A stretch of DNA of 39,460 nucleotides from Burkholderiales bacterium (GCA_005793295.1 SXSX01000106.1:1-39460); one strand, 5' to 3'; positions 1 to 7,295 are shown, numbered from the stretch's first letter. Translations and numbers: made by a program. Notes: a model not told the origin generated them from the letters alone.

Positions 1-143
1 CCCGAAACGATGATGGCCACCAGGCCACCACCGACTTCTTTTTTGCCAACGATGTTGACGTTGGCGGCTTTGACCATGGCGTCAGCGGCAGCAAAAGCAG
101 CAACATAACCTTTGGTTTCAATCATTCCGATAGCTTGTGACAT
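1..143 (-). CDS. BMC-H hexameric microcompartment shell protein, C-terminus beyond window edge
   Basis: Structural protein that forms the hexagonal facets of a bacterial microcompartment. My translation of 143 down to 1 begins MSQAIGMIETKGYVAAFAAA and continues DAMVKAANVNIVGKKEVGGG, then GLVAIIVSG. The GMIETKG start, the DAMVKAA helix with its conserved lysine and the GGG pore-loop segment match single-domain BMC proteins of the PduA/EutM/CcmK type. Only the first 47 residues of about 90-95 lie in the window; nothing suggests a broken gene. The ATG is preceded by AAGGAGA at a normal distance. It is the last visible gene of the microcompartment operon, 66 bases after the vertex protein, and the operon may continue past the left edge. 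Shell identity is secure; substrate specificity of the pore cannot be read. Confidence 0.93.
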   Translation of the reverse strand, partial: MSQAIGMIETKGYVAAFAAADAMVKAANVNIVGKKEVGGGLVAIIVS

Positions 144-209
144 AAGAGTCTCCTTGAGGGGTTAAAAAAAGGGTTGAGGGAAGGGTGAGGGGGAAAAGTA
201 TGGATGCCA

Positions 210-479
210 TCAACGCATCGGTGTTGGGGTGTCGTAGTTGTCAAGGGAGGCGATGATGAGCGCATCGGCCACCACACGGGGGTGGGCTGGAGCGAACCAC
301 CAAGCCGCAGGTGCGCCGATAGTGATCATCACGCGTTCGCCGATGCCGCAACCCATGGGGTCATAGCAGACCACCACGTCTTTGGGGTAGTCCAGCTGCA
401 CTTCCAATAATGCGCCAGCGGGTAATTCGGGCAGTCGTTTGCTGGCCACGATACGGCCAATCACGGTTCCTGTTTTCAT
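210..479 (-). CDS. BMC-P pentameric vertex protein (EutN/CcmL family)
   Basis: Small shell protein of 89 residues that caps the vertices of a microcompartment. It begins MKTGTVIGRIVASKRLPEL, the usual EutN/CcmL opening, in which strand 1 (GTVIGRIVA) leads to a loop and a second strand, followed by VVCYDPMGCGIGERVMITIG and a C-terminal ALIIASLDNYD. Length is typical (85-100). The ATG overlaps the stop of the upstream fusion gene in an ATGA arrangement, which indicates translational coupling. With BMC-T and BMC-H in the same operon this gives all three shell building blocks. The family call is from sequence pattern; pentamer formation is inferred from the family. Confidence 0.92.
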   Translation of the reverse strand: MKTGTVIGRIVASKRLPELPAGALLEVQLDYPKDVVVCYDPMGCGIGERVMITIGAPAAWWFAPAHPRVVADALIIASLDNYDTPTPMR

Positions 480-1396
480 ATTTTTACTCCTTGTTCAATG
501 GTGATGCCACGCTTGCGCAGGGCTTCTTTGCCCAAGGGCGTCATGACCGCTTTGGGGTGGAGCCGAACGGTTTTCACGCTCAGCGGAAGAGTTTTAAGCA
601 ACTTCTCGCCAACCACACCCTTGAGTTCGGGTGCGTCGTCGGCAGCTTGGTGTGCATGCAGCTCACATTGATCGCCCTTGCACTCGCAGGCCTTGCCTGC
701 CTTGCACGACGAACAGCAGACCGCCGGGTCGATGTCGGTGGTGGCGGCCACGGCTTTCACCGCCGCTTCGTCCACCCGCATGTCAAAACGAAGCAGGCCC
801 GATTGCGCCGCTTGCAGCAGTGCCGGACTGGCGGCCAAACGCTTAAACAGCTCGGTCAGGGCGTGTGCCTGTGCCGCTGTGCCCACGCGCAAGGGCACCA
901 CCACGCCCTGAGGCCCAGTCGCTGATGCAGCGGCCTGTGCCGCAGTCGCCGGCTTGGCCGCGCCGATCTGCTTCCAGTACGCGTCTTTGACAGCGATCAG
1001 ACCATCGCGAATTTGGTACACATCGGTGCCGTCCAACGTGGCCGTCTGGCCACCCGGCAGGGGCACACCCACCTTGTAGTTTTGAACCACGGTCTGGCCC
1101 AGCACGTTCATGTGCGAGTCCGAGAACTTGGGGCCAGTGGGGCTGGCAAAGCGTTCTTTCAAAAACGCAACGCAGGCTTCGCGGCCACGGAGCACGCGCG
1201 AGTCGGGCAAGGTCCACACCACATCGGGGGCAAAGCAAGCCACGATCGCCTCGGCATTCAAAGCGGCATAACCGGCTTCAAAGCGCTGCATCAGCGCGGT
1301 CACTGATGCCTTCGATGTGTCTGCGCCCGTGGCTTTGGCTCCCAAAGCCGTGCGCACCTGCGCCCGGATTTGTTGCCGCAAAGCGTCTGTGCTCAC
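476..1396 (-). CDS. NTF2/SnoaL-like domain fused to Cys-rich C-terminal region; probable microcompartment cargo, function unknown
   Basis: 306 residues from a GTG start. That start is chosen because an AGGAGG sits six bases upstream and the codon overlaps the BMC-T stop as GTGA; a longer ORF to 1507 exists but its extra residues are Arg/Cys-rich frame-shadow sequence. Residues 3-18 (TDALRQQIRAQVRTAL) form a short amphipathic helix followed by a Gly/Ala/Lys/Thr linker, the form of an N-terminal encapsulation peptide. Residues about 30-143 look like an NTF2/SnoaL fold (FEAGYAALNAEAIVACFAPD, then DVYQIRDGLI). An Ala-rich linker (147-165) leads to an unrecognised segment. Next comes a cysteine cluster with C227, C228, C231, C237, C239 and C244 plus H247 and H249. 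The end, VMTPLGKEALRKRGITI (284-300), recalls the LTPxAxxxL segment of some BMC-associated proteins such as EutT. A metal or Fe-S site is plausible. No catalytic role is assigned. Confidence 0.8.
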   Translation of the reverse strand: MSTDALRQQIRAQVRTALGAKATGADTSKASVTALMQRFEAGYAALNAEAIVACFAPDVVWTLPDSRVLRGREACVAFLKERFASPTGPKFSDSHMNVLGQTVVQNYKVGVPLPGGQTATLDGTDVYQIRDGLIAVKDAYWKQIGAAKPATAAQAAASATGPQGVVVPLRVGTAAQAHALTELFKRLAASPALLQAAQSGLLRFDMRVDEAAVKAVAATTDIDPAVCCSSCKAGKACECKGDQCELHAHQAADDAPELKGVVGEKLLKTLPLSVKTVRLHPKAVMTPLGKEALRKRGITIEQGVKI

Positions 1397-2007
1397 GCAG
1401 CACCTCCTGCATCGCGGATCACCGCCTCGGCCACCGCCGCGGCGGCTCGCACATCGGATGCGGTACCCGACAAGTACAAGCGACCAGCCGGACCCATGAA
1501 ACGGCAATCCACCAACTTGACGTTGGCGGCTTTCTCGGCCTCGTTGGCCACTAGCAACGCATACGAGGACGTGGTCATCTCCATGATGTAGAGCGACTCG
1601 CCGGGCAAGAGCATACTGCCAGCCTTGCTGCGGTTGATCAAAAACGCGTGATAACCGTCGACCCGGTCAATCACTTTGGAGGCCAAAATTTCGGGCTTGA
1701 GCACGCTCTTCTCGCTCACGCCCATGGCATCCAACACAGCTGCACCCGCCGACTTGACCGACGAGGAAGACTGGCCGTGGAACTCCAAATAACCAAACTG
1801 TCGCTCAACCACCAAGTTGCCGGGTTTGACGTTGTCGTGCTTGAGCGCGATGTCGGTCAACCACTCGATGTCCATGCCGGGGGCCACTTCGATGACCATG
1901 GCGGCGTCGTTGTGGCGCGGCAGAAAACCTCGGGCGGTAGAGCCGAGCAAACACATGAGCTGTGGCTGCAAGCGGTCCAGAAAAATGTAACTGCGCAAAG
2001 TGGACAT
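1393..2007 (-). CDS. BMC-T tandem-domain trimeric shell protein
   Basis: Shell protein of 204 residues with two BMC domains in tandem, expected to form pseudohexameric trimers that may act as larger gated pores. The first, divergent domain spans about residues 5-97 (RSYIFLDRLQPQLMCLLGST through SAGAAVLDAMGV). The second is clearer, from about 130: ESLYIMEMTTSSYALLVANE, then AEKAANVKLVDCRFMGPAGR, then VRAAAAVAEAVI. The ATG starts nine bases after the aldehyde dehydrogenase stop, and its TGA overlaps the GTG of the next gene. Length fits BMC-T proteins. Whether it is the single-tile or the double-stacking type cannot be decided by eye. The domain count is a direct reading; pore behaviour is inferred. 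Confidence 0.88.
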   Translation of the reverse strand: MSTLRSYIFLDRLQPQLMCLLGSTARGFLPRHNDAAMVIEVAPGMDIEWLTDIALKHDNVKPGNLVVERQFGYLEFHGQSSSSVKSAGAAVLDAMGVSEKSVLKPEILASKVIDRVDGYHAFLINRSKAGSMLLPGESLYIMEMTTSSYALLVANEAEKAANVKLVDCRFMGPAGRLYLSGTASDVRAAAAVAEAVIRDAGGAA

Positions 2008-2016
2008 GAAGGGCTT

Positions 2017-3510
2017 TCAGCGAAGGTGTTCGAGTTCTTCCTGCACGATGCGCAGGACGGTGGCCTGGAGTTCAGGCGTGAGGGTGGACGTGGTGCCCGA
2101 AGCCGCTGACAAAGCGGCACCCGAAGCCATGGCCCCAGCCCAGCCGCCGGGCAGCGGAAAAGCCACGCGCTTCCAGTTGACCAATAACTCGGGGCCAACG
2201 TTGCAGTCGACCGAGCTTTTGCCGGCGTAGCCTGTGCCGATGGTGAAGGTGTAAGGCAAGCCGGTGTTGGCACCCGTACTGTCGTGCACGGTAGAGCCGT
2301 TGACGACCACACGGTAATAGTCCAGCGCCGCGCCCCAGACCACCGCCTGCTCGGCGCTGGCCGAATGAATGCCCGAAGTATGACCCGCACCGCTTTGTTG
2401 CAGCATGAGGCGCGCCACGCCAATGGCTTGGTCCATGTCTTGAACCACCACAGAGCCCAAAATGGGCGAGAGCTTTTCTTTCAGCAGCACATGACCGGCC
2501 TTCGGGTTGGCAATGGGGCACACCAAGGCTTGGCAATCCACGGGCACTTGCACGCCTGCGGCCTGCGCGATCTCGTGCGCCGGGCGGCCCACCACTTTGG
2601 CGTTGAACTTGCCACCAGGGAAGGCGTAATTCTGGATTTGCAGTGCTTCTGCGTCGGTGCACACATGCGCACCCTGGCGGGCCAGCGCTTGCTGCATCTG
2701 CGGCGCAATGCTGGCGTGCAGCATGAGCACCGAAGGGGCCGAGCAGGGGCTGCCGTGGTCGAAGTTTTTGGCGGCCAAAATGGTCTGCGCAGCCGCTTCG
2801 ATGTCGGCGCTGGCGTCCACATAAATCGGCACATTGCCAGAGCCCACGCCAATGGCAGGGTTGCCCGAGCCATAGGCCGCACGCACCATGGGCGTGCCGC
2901 CAGTGGCCAAAATCACGTCGGTGCGGGCGTCGCGCATCAGCGCACCCGTGGCCTCGACCGTGGGGCGGGTCAGGATTTGCAGCGCATGGGCCGGGCCACC
3001 GGCTTTTTCAATGGCGGCTTGCAGCTCATTTGTCACGGCGGTGCAGCAAGCCAGCGCCACCGGGTGCGGCGAGATGACCAACGCGTTGCGCGTCATCAGG
3101 CACAAGATGGTTTTGAAAATGATGGTGGCCACTGGCGAGGTGGAGTTGGACAAGCCCACCACCACACCGGCGGGCCGGCCGATTTCGACGATGCGCAGCG
3201 CATCGTTGCGCCGCACGCCGCCCAACGCCACGTTGTCCCACGCGGTGGGAGTGAGGGTGCAGGCGATCTGGTTCTTGGCAATTTTGTCGGCCACCTTGCC
3301 AATGCGGCTTTCCCGTACCGCCCAGTCGGCATAAAACTCAGCGCGCGGCAACAAGGCGGCTGCCACCTGCTTTGCCACTTGCTTGGCTTGCTCGGGCGTC
3401 CAATAGACCAGCTCAGCAGCGGCTTGCCGAGCATTGGCCAGCAAATCGCGGGCTTCCTGCAAGGCGGCCAGGTCGTGATCGGTCAGATCGATGGAAGCGC
3501 TTGAATTCAT
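2017..3510 (-). CDS. CoA-acylating aldehyde dehydrogenase (PduP/EutE/SauS-like), microcompartment core enzyme
   Basis: 497-residue NAD-dependent aldehyde dehydrogenase expected to oxidise an aldehyde to its acyl-CoA inside the shell. Family marks are GRPAGVVVGLSNSTSP (111-126), FKTILCLMTRNALVISPHP (132-150), the Gly-rich ATGGTPMVRAA and IGVGSGNVPIY segments, and the active-site region NFDHGSPCSAPSV with C256 as the likely nucleophile. PduP/EutE/AdhE relatives also end this loop in a single Cys, but here the flanks are unusual. After the catalytic body comes a low-complexity Gly/Ala/Ser/Thr linker (about 457-477), then a C-terminal helix LTPELQATVLRIVQEELEHLR, which has the pattern of an encapsulation peptide. 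It starts 19 bases after the dioxygenase stop and nine bases before BMC-T, clearly in one operon. Exact aldehyde unknown. Confidence 0.9.
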   Translation of the reverse strand: MNSSASIDLTDHDLAALQEARDLLANARQAAAELVYWTPEQAKQVAKQVAAALLPRAEFYADWAVRESRIGKVADKIAKNQIACTLTPTAWDNVALGGVRRNDALRIVEIGRPAGVVVGLSNSTSPVATIIFKTILCLMTRNALVISPHPVALACCTAVTNELQAAIEKAGGPAHALQILTRPTVEATGALMRDARTDVILATGGTPMVRAAYGSGNPAIGVGSGNVPIYVDASADIEAAAQTILAAKNFDHGSPCSAPSVLMLHASIAPQMQQALARQGAHVCTDAEALQIQNYAFPGGKFNAKVVGRPAHEIAQAAGVQVPVDCQALVCPIANPKAGHVLLKEKLSPILGSVVVQDMDQAIGVARLMLQQSGAGHTSGIHSASAEQAVVWGAALDYYRVVVNGSTVHDSTGANTGLPYTFTIGTGYAGKSSVDCNVGPELLVNWKRVAFPLPGGWAGAMASGAALSAASGTTSTLTPELQATVLRIVQEELEHLR

Positions 3511-3529
3511 GTCGAGAGAAGCTTTTCGT

Positions 3530-4582
3530 TCAACGATGTTGGGCCGCGTTAGCTACAGCATTCAGATCGACGCTTTCCAACGCGCTGAAGATGGCCTCCA
3601 CCGCCTGCTGCTCACGCGGGTTCGCCGCTTGCATGCGGGTGGTGTCGAGCAGCTGGCGCATGACTGAAGGCTGACCGCCTGGCGCAGCACTGACACCGGG
3701 GCTCAAAGTGGGCACGAAGCTGCCACAGGTCATGCGCTGACCTGCGCGGTAGTGGGGCGCGTAGTCGAATACGGCGTAGTGCTGCGTGGCGCAGTTGTCC
3801 CACATGGCCATCGAGTCTTTTTCCCAACGGAAGCGCACCATGAACTCGGGTTTTTTGACCCATTCATAAAGCATGTTCAGCACAGCCTCCGACAAGTCCA
3901 TGTGCATACCCAAAAAGCGCTTGGTCCAGATCGAATTGACGAACAAAATTTTGCGGCCGTTGTAGGGGTGCGTGATCACGGCCGGGTGCGTTACCGTGGG
4001 CGTGTTCTCGATCATCTTGCACTCTTGTGCACTGGCCTGCACCATCATGCCGCTCTTGGCTGAGGCACGCTGCGCCAAGCGCTCGTTGGCATTGATGCGG
4101 CGAAAGTGCCAAGGCAAATCGTGGTCAGCCTGCAGGCCTTCGAGCATCTGCTTCATACCGGGGTTGAGCGCGTCATACGCAGCCCCCGCGTGCATCCACA
4201 TGGTGTCGCCGCCCGATGGGGGTAGATCGGTGATACGCAAGATGGAGACCATGTTGGGCTTCTTTCGGAAGGTCACGTCGGTATGCCAGCGGTCGGTCTC
4301 TGGCGCTTCGTGGCCTTGGTTCGAGATCAGCTGAATTTGCGGGTGGCCTTCGAGGTGCGGGAAGAACTCGTGCTTTTCCATTTCACCAAAGTTTTGGCCC
4401 AAGCGAATGTAAGACTCCGGCTTCAAGGCCTGCTTGCGAAAAAACACCACGCCGTATTGCCAGAGGGCCTGCTTGATTTCTTCGTAAACGTCTTCTGAGC
4501 GGGTGGTGTTCAGGTCGACGCCGCTGATCATGCCGCCAATCGTGGGGGTCATCGGATCTACCTGAATGTGACGAAATTCCAT
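3530..4582 (-). CDS. TauD/TfdA-family 2-oxoglutarate- and Fe(II)-dependent dioxygenase with C-terminal extension
   Basis: 350-residue oxygenase of the taurine dioxygenase family, whose members hydroxylate next to S, N or O and often release an aldehyde. The Fe(II) ligands are visible as H100 and D102 in RWHTDVTF and H268 in WDNCATQHYAVFDY; the GGDTMW motif is at 124-129 and R283 is the candidate 2-oxoglutarate arginine. Usual length is about 280. Here residues 292-321 are a Pro/Gly/Ala/Ser linker and 322-347 (PREQQAVEAIFSALESV, then DLNAVANAA) a predicted amphipathic helix, a possible encapsulation signal. AAGGAGAT precedes the ATG. It lies between the importer genes and the aldehyde dehydrogenase, so it is the best candidate for the enzyme that makes the aldehyde. 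Substrate unknown: taurine, another sulfonate, a sulfate ester, or an amine/ether. Confidence 0.9.
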   Translation of the reverse strand: MEFRHIQVDPMTPTIGGMISGVDLNTTRSEDVYEEIKQALWQYGVVFFRKQALKPESYIRLGQNFGEMEKHEFFPHLEGHPQIQLISNQGHEAPETDRWHTDVTFRKKPNMVSILRITDLPPSGGDTMWMHAGAAYDALNPGMKQMLEGLQADHDLPWHFRRINANERLAQRASAKSGMMVQASAQECKMIENTPTVTHPAVITHPYNGRKILFVNSIWTKRFLGMHMDLSEAVLNMLYEWVKKPEFMVRFRWEKDSMAMWDNCATQHYAVFDYAPHYRAGQRMTCGSFVPTLSPGVSAAPGGQPSVMRQLLDTTRMQAANPREQQAVEAIFSALESVDLNAVANAAQHR

Positions 4583-4618
4583 TTTTTTAATCTCCTTAAT
4601 ATGTCAGAGCAGCCCGGC

Positions 4619-5374
4619 TTATTGCCAGCTCAGCAAACGTTTCTCTAACCAGGTCATGGTGCGCACCACGGCCACGCCCAGCAGCGCTAACACCAACAGC
4701 AGCGCCATCACGCCATTGACTTCAAAAGTGGCACCCAGATAAGCCAGCGACTGACCCAAGCCCTTTTCAGAGGCGATGATCTCGGCCCCGATCACGCCCA
4801 ACATGGCATAAATGAGGCCCAGACGCAGGCCCGAAAATATCACCGGCACCGCACCGGGCAAAGTGACCTGAAAGAAAGTGGTCACGGCGCTGGCGCCTAG
4901 CGTCTTGCAAAGCATGACGTGGTCCTGGCTAACGCCGCGAATGCCGGCCACCGTGCTGGAAAGCACAATGAAAAACGTGAGGCTGCAGCCCACTGCGATC
5001 TTGGAGCCCAGGCCCAATCCAAACCACAAAATGAACAAAGGGGCCAACGCAATACGGGGCATCACGTTCATGGCGTTGAGGTAGGGGTCGAGGAATTTTT
5101 CGACCCGCGGAAAAGCCACAAACATCAGCCCAACAGCCATGGCCGCGACGCTGCCAAGCGTGAAGGAAATCAAGGTGCCAGCCATGGTCCAACCCATGTC
5201 GGTCCAGAGCTTGCCGGTGGCGATGTTGTTCCACAGAAATTTGATGACGCCGCTGGGCTGTCCGACAAAGGTCGGATCAAGCCAGCGATTAACGGTAAGC
5301 CACTCGCCCAACGCCAGCACGATGGCGATGAAAACGAGGTGGGCTCCGCCCCAGCGAAAGGTTTCAGCCTTCAT
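4619..5374 (-). CDS. ABC transporter permease, NitT/TauT (SsuC/TauC) family
   Basis: Inner-membrane permease of 251 residues from the ATG at 5374. The open frame runs up to 5488, but the residues before MKAETFRWGG overlap the ATPase and are Cys/Arg-rich, so the internal start is preferred; it overlaps the ATPase stop by 11 bases. About six hydrophobic segments are visible (for example HLVFIAIVLALGEWL and LFILWFGLGLG, and the terminal MALLLVLALLGVAVV). The cytoplasmic EAA loop reads KTLGASAVTTFFQVTLPGAV. The family imports sulfonates, taurine, nitrate, pyrimidine precursors and aromatic acids. Its position immediately upstream of the dioxygenase suggests it imports the substrate of the microcompartment pathway; the actual ligand cannot be deduced. 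Confidence 0.9.
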   Translation of the reverse strand: MKAETFRWGGAHLVFIAIVLALGEWLTVNRWLDPTFVGQPSGVIKFLWNNIATGKLWTDMGWTMAGTLISFTLGSVAAMAVGLMFVAFPRVEKFLDPYLNAMNVMPRIALAPLFILWFGLGLGSKIAVGCSLTFFIVLSSTVAGIRGVSQDHVMLCKTLGASAVTTFFQVTLPGAVPVIFSGLRLGLIYAMLGVIGAEIIASEKGLGQSLAYLGATFEVNGVMALLLVLALLGVAVVRTMTWLEKRLLSWQ

Positions 5375-6146
5375 GTTTGCTCCAGCCAGATTCGAGGTGT
5401 GACCACAGTTGCGCATAAAGCGCGTGGAAATGGGAATCTTTTTGCAGCTCGCGAATAGAACGCGGGCGCGGCAAGTCAATGGCCACATCGGCCACGATAC
5501 GGCCAGGGCGCGAGGTCATGACAATCACCCGATCAGACACAGCCACCGCTTCGGACAAATCGTGCGTGACAAACAGCACCGATTGCTGGTGCTGTTGGCA
5601 CAATCGCAATAACAAATCTTCAAGTTGCAGCTTGGTTTGCGCATCGAGCGCACCAAAAGGCTCATCCATCAAAAGCAGGGGCGAACCCATAGAGAAGGTC
5701 CGCGCCAAGGCCACGCGCTGGCGCATGCCGTGCGACAAAGCTTTGGGCAAAGTGTTTTCAAAGCCCGCCAAACCCACCTCTTGCAGCATTGCGCGGGCGC
5801 GCTCTTGGGCTTGGGCACGCGGCACGCCGCGCACTTCCATGCCAAACATGGCGTTGCCTAAAGCGGTTTTCCAGGGCATCAAGCTGTCGCGGGCCAGCAT
5901 GTAGCCGACCTGCGGATTGCCTTGAATCGGCGCTTGGCCACCCACCGTCAAACTGCCCTTGCCGGTGTGCGGCACCAGCCCGGCGGCCAAGTTCAGCAGC
6001 GTGGTTTTGCCACAACCGCTGGGGCCCACCAGAGAGACAAACTCACCTTGCCGAACGTGCAGCGAAACATCGGACAACACCTGGCTGGCGCCGTCAAAGC
6101 TTAAATGCACGCCATCGGCGGCGATGGCCAGGGTGGTAGCGCTCAA
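5364..6146 (-). CDS. ABC transporter ATP-binding protein, NitT/TauT (SsuB/TauB) family
   Basis: 260-residue ATPase that powers the importer. The Walker A is GPSGCGKTT, the Q-loop region is VGYMLARDSLMPWKTALGNA, the ABC signature is LSHGMRQRVALAR (His in place of the more common first Gly of LSGGM, as seen in some relatives) and the Walker B with D-loop is LLLMDEPFGALDAQT; the switch histidine is in FVTHDLSEAV. The gene lies between the binding protein (36-base gap) and the permease (11-base overlap). All residues needed for ATP hydrolysis are present. Confidence 0.93.
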   Translation of the reverse strand: MSATTLAIAADGVHLSFDGASQVLSDVSLHVRQGEFVSLVGPSGCGKTTLLNLAAGLVPHTGKGSLTVGGQAPIQGNPQVGYMLARDSLMPWKTALGNAMFGMEVRGVPRAQAQERARAMLQEVGLAGFENTLPKALSHGMRQRVALARTFSMGSPLLLMDEPFGALDAQTKLQLEDLLLRLCQQHQQSVLFVTHDLSEAVAVSDRVIVMTSRPGRIVADVAIDLPRPRSIRELQKDSHFHALYAQLWSHLESGWSKHEG

Positions 6147-6182
6147 TTGAGGTGCTCCGCTTATGCAAAGATCGTCGAGGGC

Positions 6183-7187
6183 TTAGCGCAGTTGCAAGAT
6201 CTTGCTTGTATCCACTGGTTTGTCAATTTGTCCGGTCCGGCTCAGGTAATCAGCCGCTGCCTGTAAGGCTTTGACATCCAAGGAAAACCGAGCGCCACTG
6301 ATGGAGTTGCGTAGCGAAGTTTCGACCGCTTCTAGCCCGGCAGGGCCTTCGATCTTGAAGGTGTCGTTGATGACTTTAAGTACCGCCGCAAAGTTTGCAG
6401 GGTTCTGTATGAAAGCTTCGGACTCGCGCATAGCCTTGGCAAACGCGGTCAGCGTAGCGCCCTTCTTTTGCGAAAAATCACCACGCACGGTCATCGGACC
6501 TGAAGCGCCGTTGAGTTGCAATATTTCCTTAGGTCCTTCGCCTTTGCGGGGGTCCACGATCACACGACACACCTTCATGGCTCCACAAAATCCGTCCATG
6601 GGTGCGAACAACATAAGCGCGTCAATCTGCTTGTTGGCAATGGCGGGCAAAGCGGTGTTAGGCGCGCCGACGGGCACGATGGTCACATCACTGGCAGACA
6701 AGCCTGCGCCTTTGAGCATGTCGAGTAATTGGAATTCAGCGCCCGAACCGCGCGCTGTTACGCCGATTTTTTTACCCTTGAGGTCAGCCATTACGGCGGG
6801 GTAACCTTTGGCCGCGTTAGGGGTTTCGGTGTGGGTACCGGCCATCAAAAAGAAGATGTTGTCACGCGCTGCATTTCCAATGATCTTCAGGTCTGCGCCT
6901 TTGTTTGCAGCCTGAATAACTACTTCAGCAGGGCCAAAGGCGATATCGATGTCGCCCGCCAACAGCGTCTGAATCCCCAATGGGCCTGCAGGAATGGTCT
7001 TGAGCTCGCACTTGAGGCCATTCTTTTCGCAGTAGCCGTTAGCAGCAGCGACACGAACAATGACGTTTCCCAAGCCCGGATAGTCTTGGATACGCAATGT
7101 TTCCGTTTGCGCCATAGCGTTGGCGCCCAAAATCAGGGCTAATGCACCAAGGGTACTTCTCAAGAAGGCAGGGGCAGAAAATGTCAT
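6183..7187 (-). CDS. Periplasmic substrate-binding protein of NitT/TauT-type ABC importer (SsuA/NMT1-like)
   Basis: 334 residues. A Sec signal peptide (hydrophobic LGALALILGANAMAQ, cleavage predicted near residue 26) is followed by an NMT1/SsuA-like body: RIQDYPGLGNVIVRVAAANG, then AGDIDIAFGPAEVVIQAANK, then GKKIGVTARGSGAEFQLLDM. Four cysteines (YCEKNGLKC near 53-60 and FCGAMKVC in the middle) could make disulfides in the periplasm. It is the first gene of the minus-strand operon; GGAG lies five bases before the ATG, and an FNR-type palindrome is centred about 43 bases upstream of it. Family assignment is good, ligand unknown. Linkage to the TauD-type enzyme favours a sulfonate or similar small organic compound, but this is inference. 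Confidence 0.88.
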   Translation of the reverse strand: MTFSAPAFLRSTLGALALILGANAMAQTETLRIQDYPGLGNVIVRVAAANGYCEKNGLKCELKTIPAGPLGIQTLLAGDIDIAFGPAEVVIQAANKGADLKIIGNAARDNIFFLMAGTHTETPNAAKGYPAVMADLKGKKIGVTARGSGAEFQLLDMLKGAGLSASDVTIVPVGAPNTALPAIANKQIDALMLFAPMDGFCGAMKVCRVIVDPRKGEGPKEILQLNGASGPMTVRGDFSQKKGATLTAFAKAMRESEAFIQNPANFAAVLKVINDTFKIEGPAGLEAVETSLRNSISGARFSLDVKALQAAADYLSRTGQIDKPVDTSKILQLR

Positions 7188-7221
7188 GTCGTCTCCATCT
7201 GTGGTTTATTGGGGGTCAACC

Positions 7222-7239
7222 ACTTGATTAGCATCAAGT
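7222..7239. promoter_or_regulatory. Perfect FNR/Crp-family operator (TTGAT-N4-ATCAA) between microcompartment operon and regulator
   Basis: ACTTGAT-TAGC-ATCAAGT is a perfect 7+7 inverted repeat whose core TTGATtagcATCAA (7224-7237) is exactly the FNR/ANR/DNR consensus. Weaker outer arms CAACC and GGTTG extend the symmetry. The centre is about 43 bases upstream of the importer gene (minus) and 123 upstream of the divergent Crp/Fnr-family gene (plus). A possible minus-strand -10 (AATAAA, 7210-7205) is only 23 bases from the centre. The site would therefore overlap the core promoter, which fits repression better than class II activation; this is inference. Confidence 0.75.
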
Positions 7240-7295
7240 TTGGTTGGACTGATTAGAAAGCTTAAGGAATTAGCGAATTGTTTCTAAGGTGACAA

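Noticed and set aside
1397..1507. N-terminal extension of the NTF2-like/Cys-rich gene
   Set aside because: The extra codons overlap the BMC-T gene and read Arg/Cys-rich sequence; the GTG at 1396 has AGGAGG and a GTGA overlap.
2284..3504. Plus-strand open frame of 406 codons opposite the aldehyde dehydrogenase
   Set aside because: It lies wholly antisense to a gene with clear catalytic motifs, its His/Gly/Arg-rich translation matches no family, and high GC creates long antisense frames.
3530..4582. Calling the dioxygenase taurine dioxygenase (tauD)
   Set aside because: Iron-binding motifs support the family only; 350-residue length, C-terminal tail and BMC context do not fit a normal tauABCD operon, so the substrate is left open.
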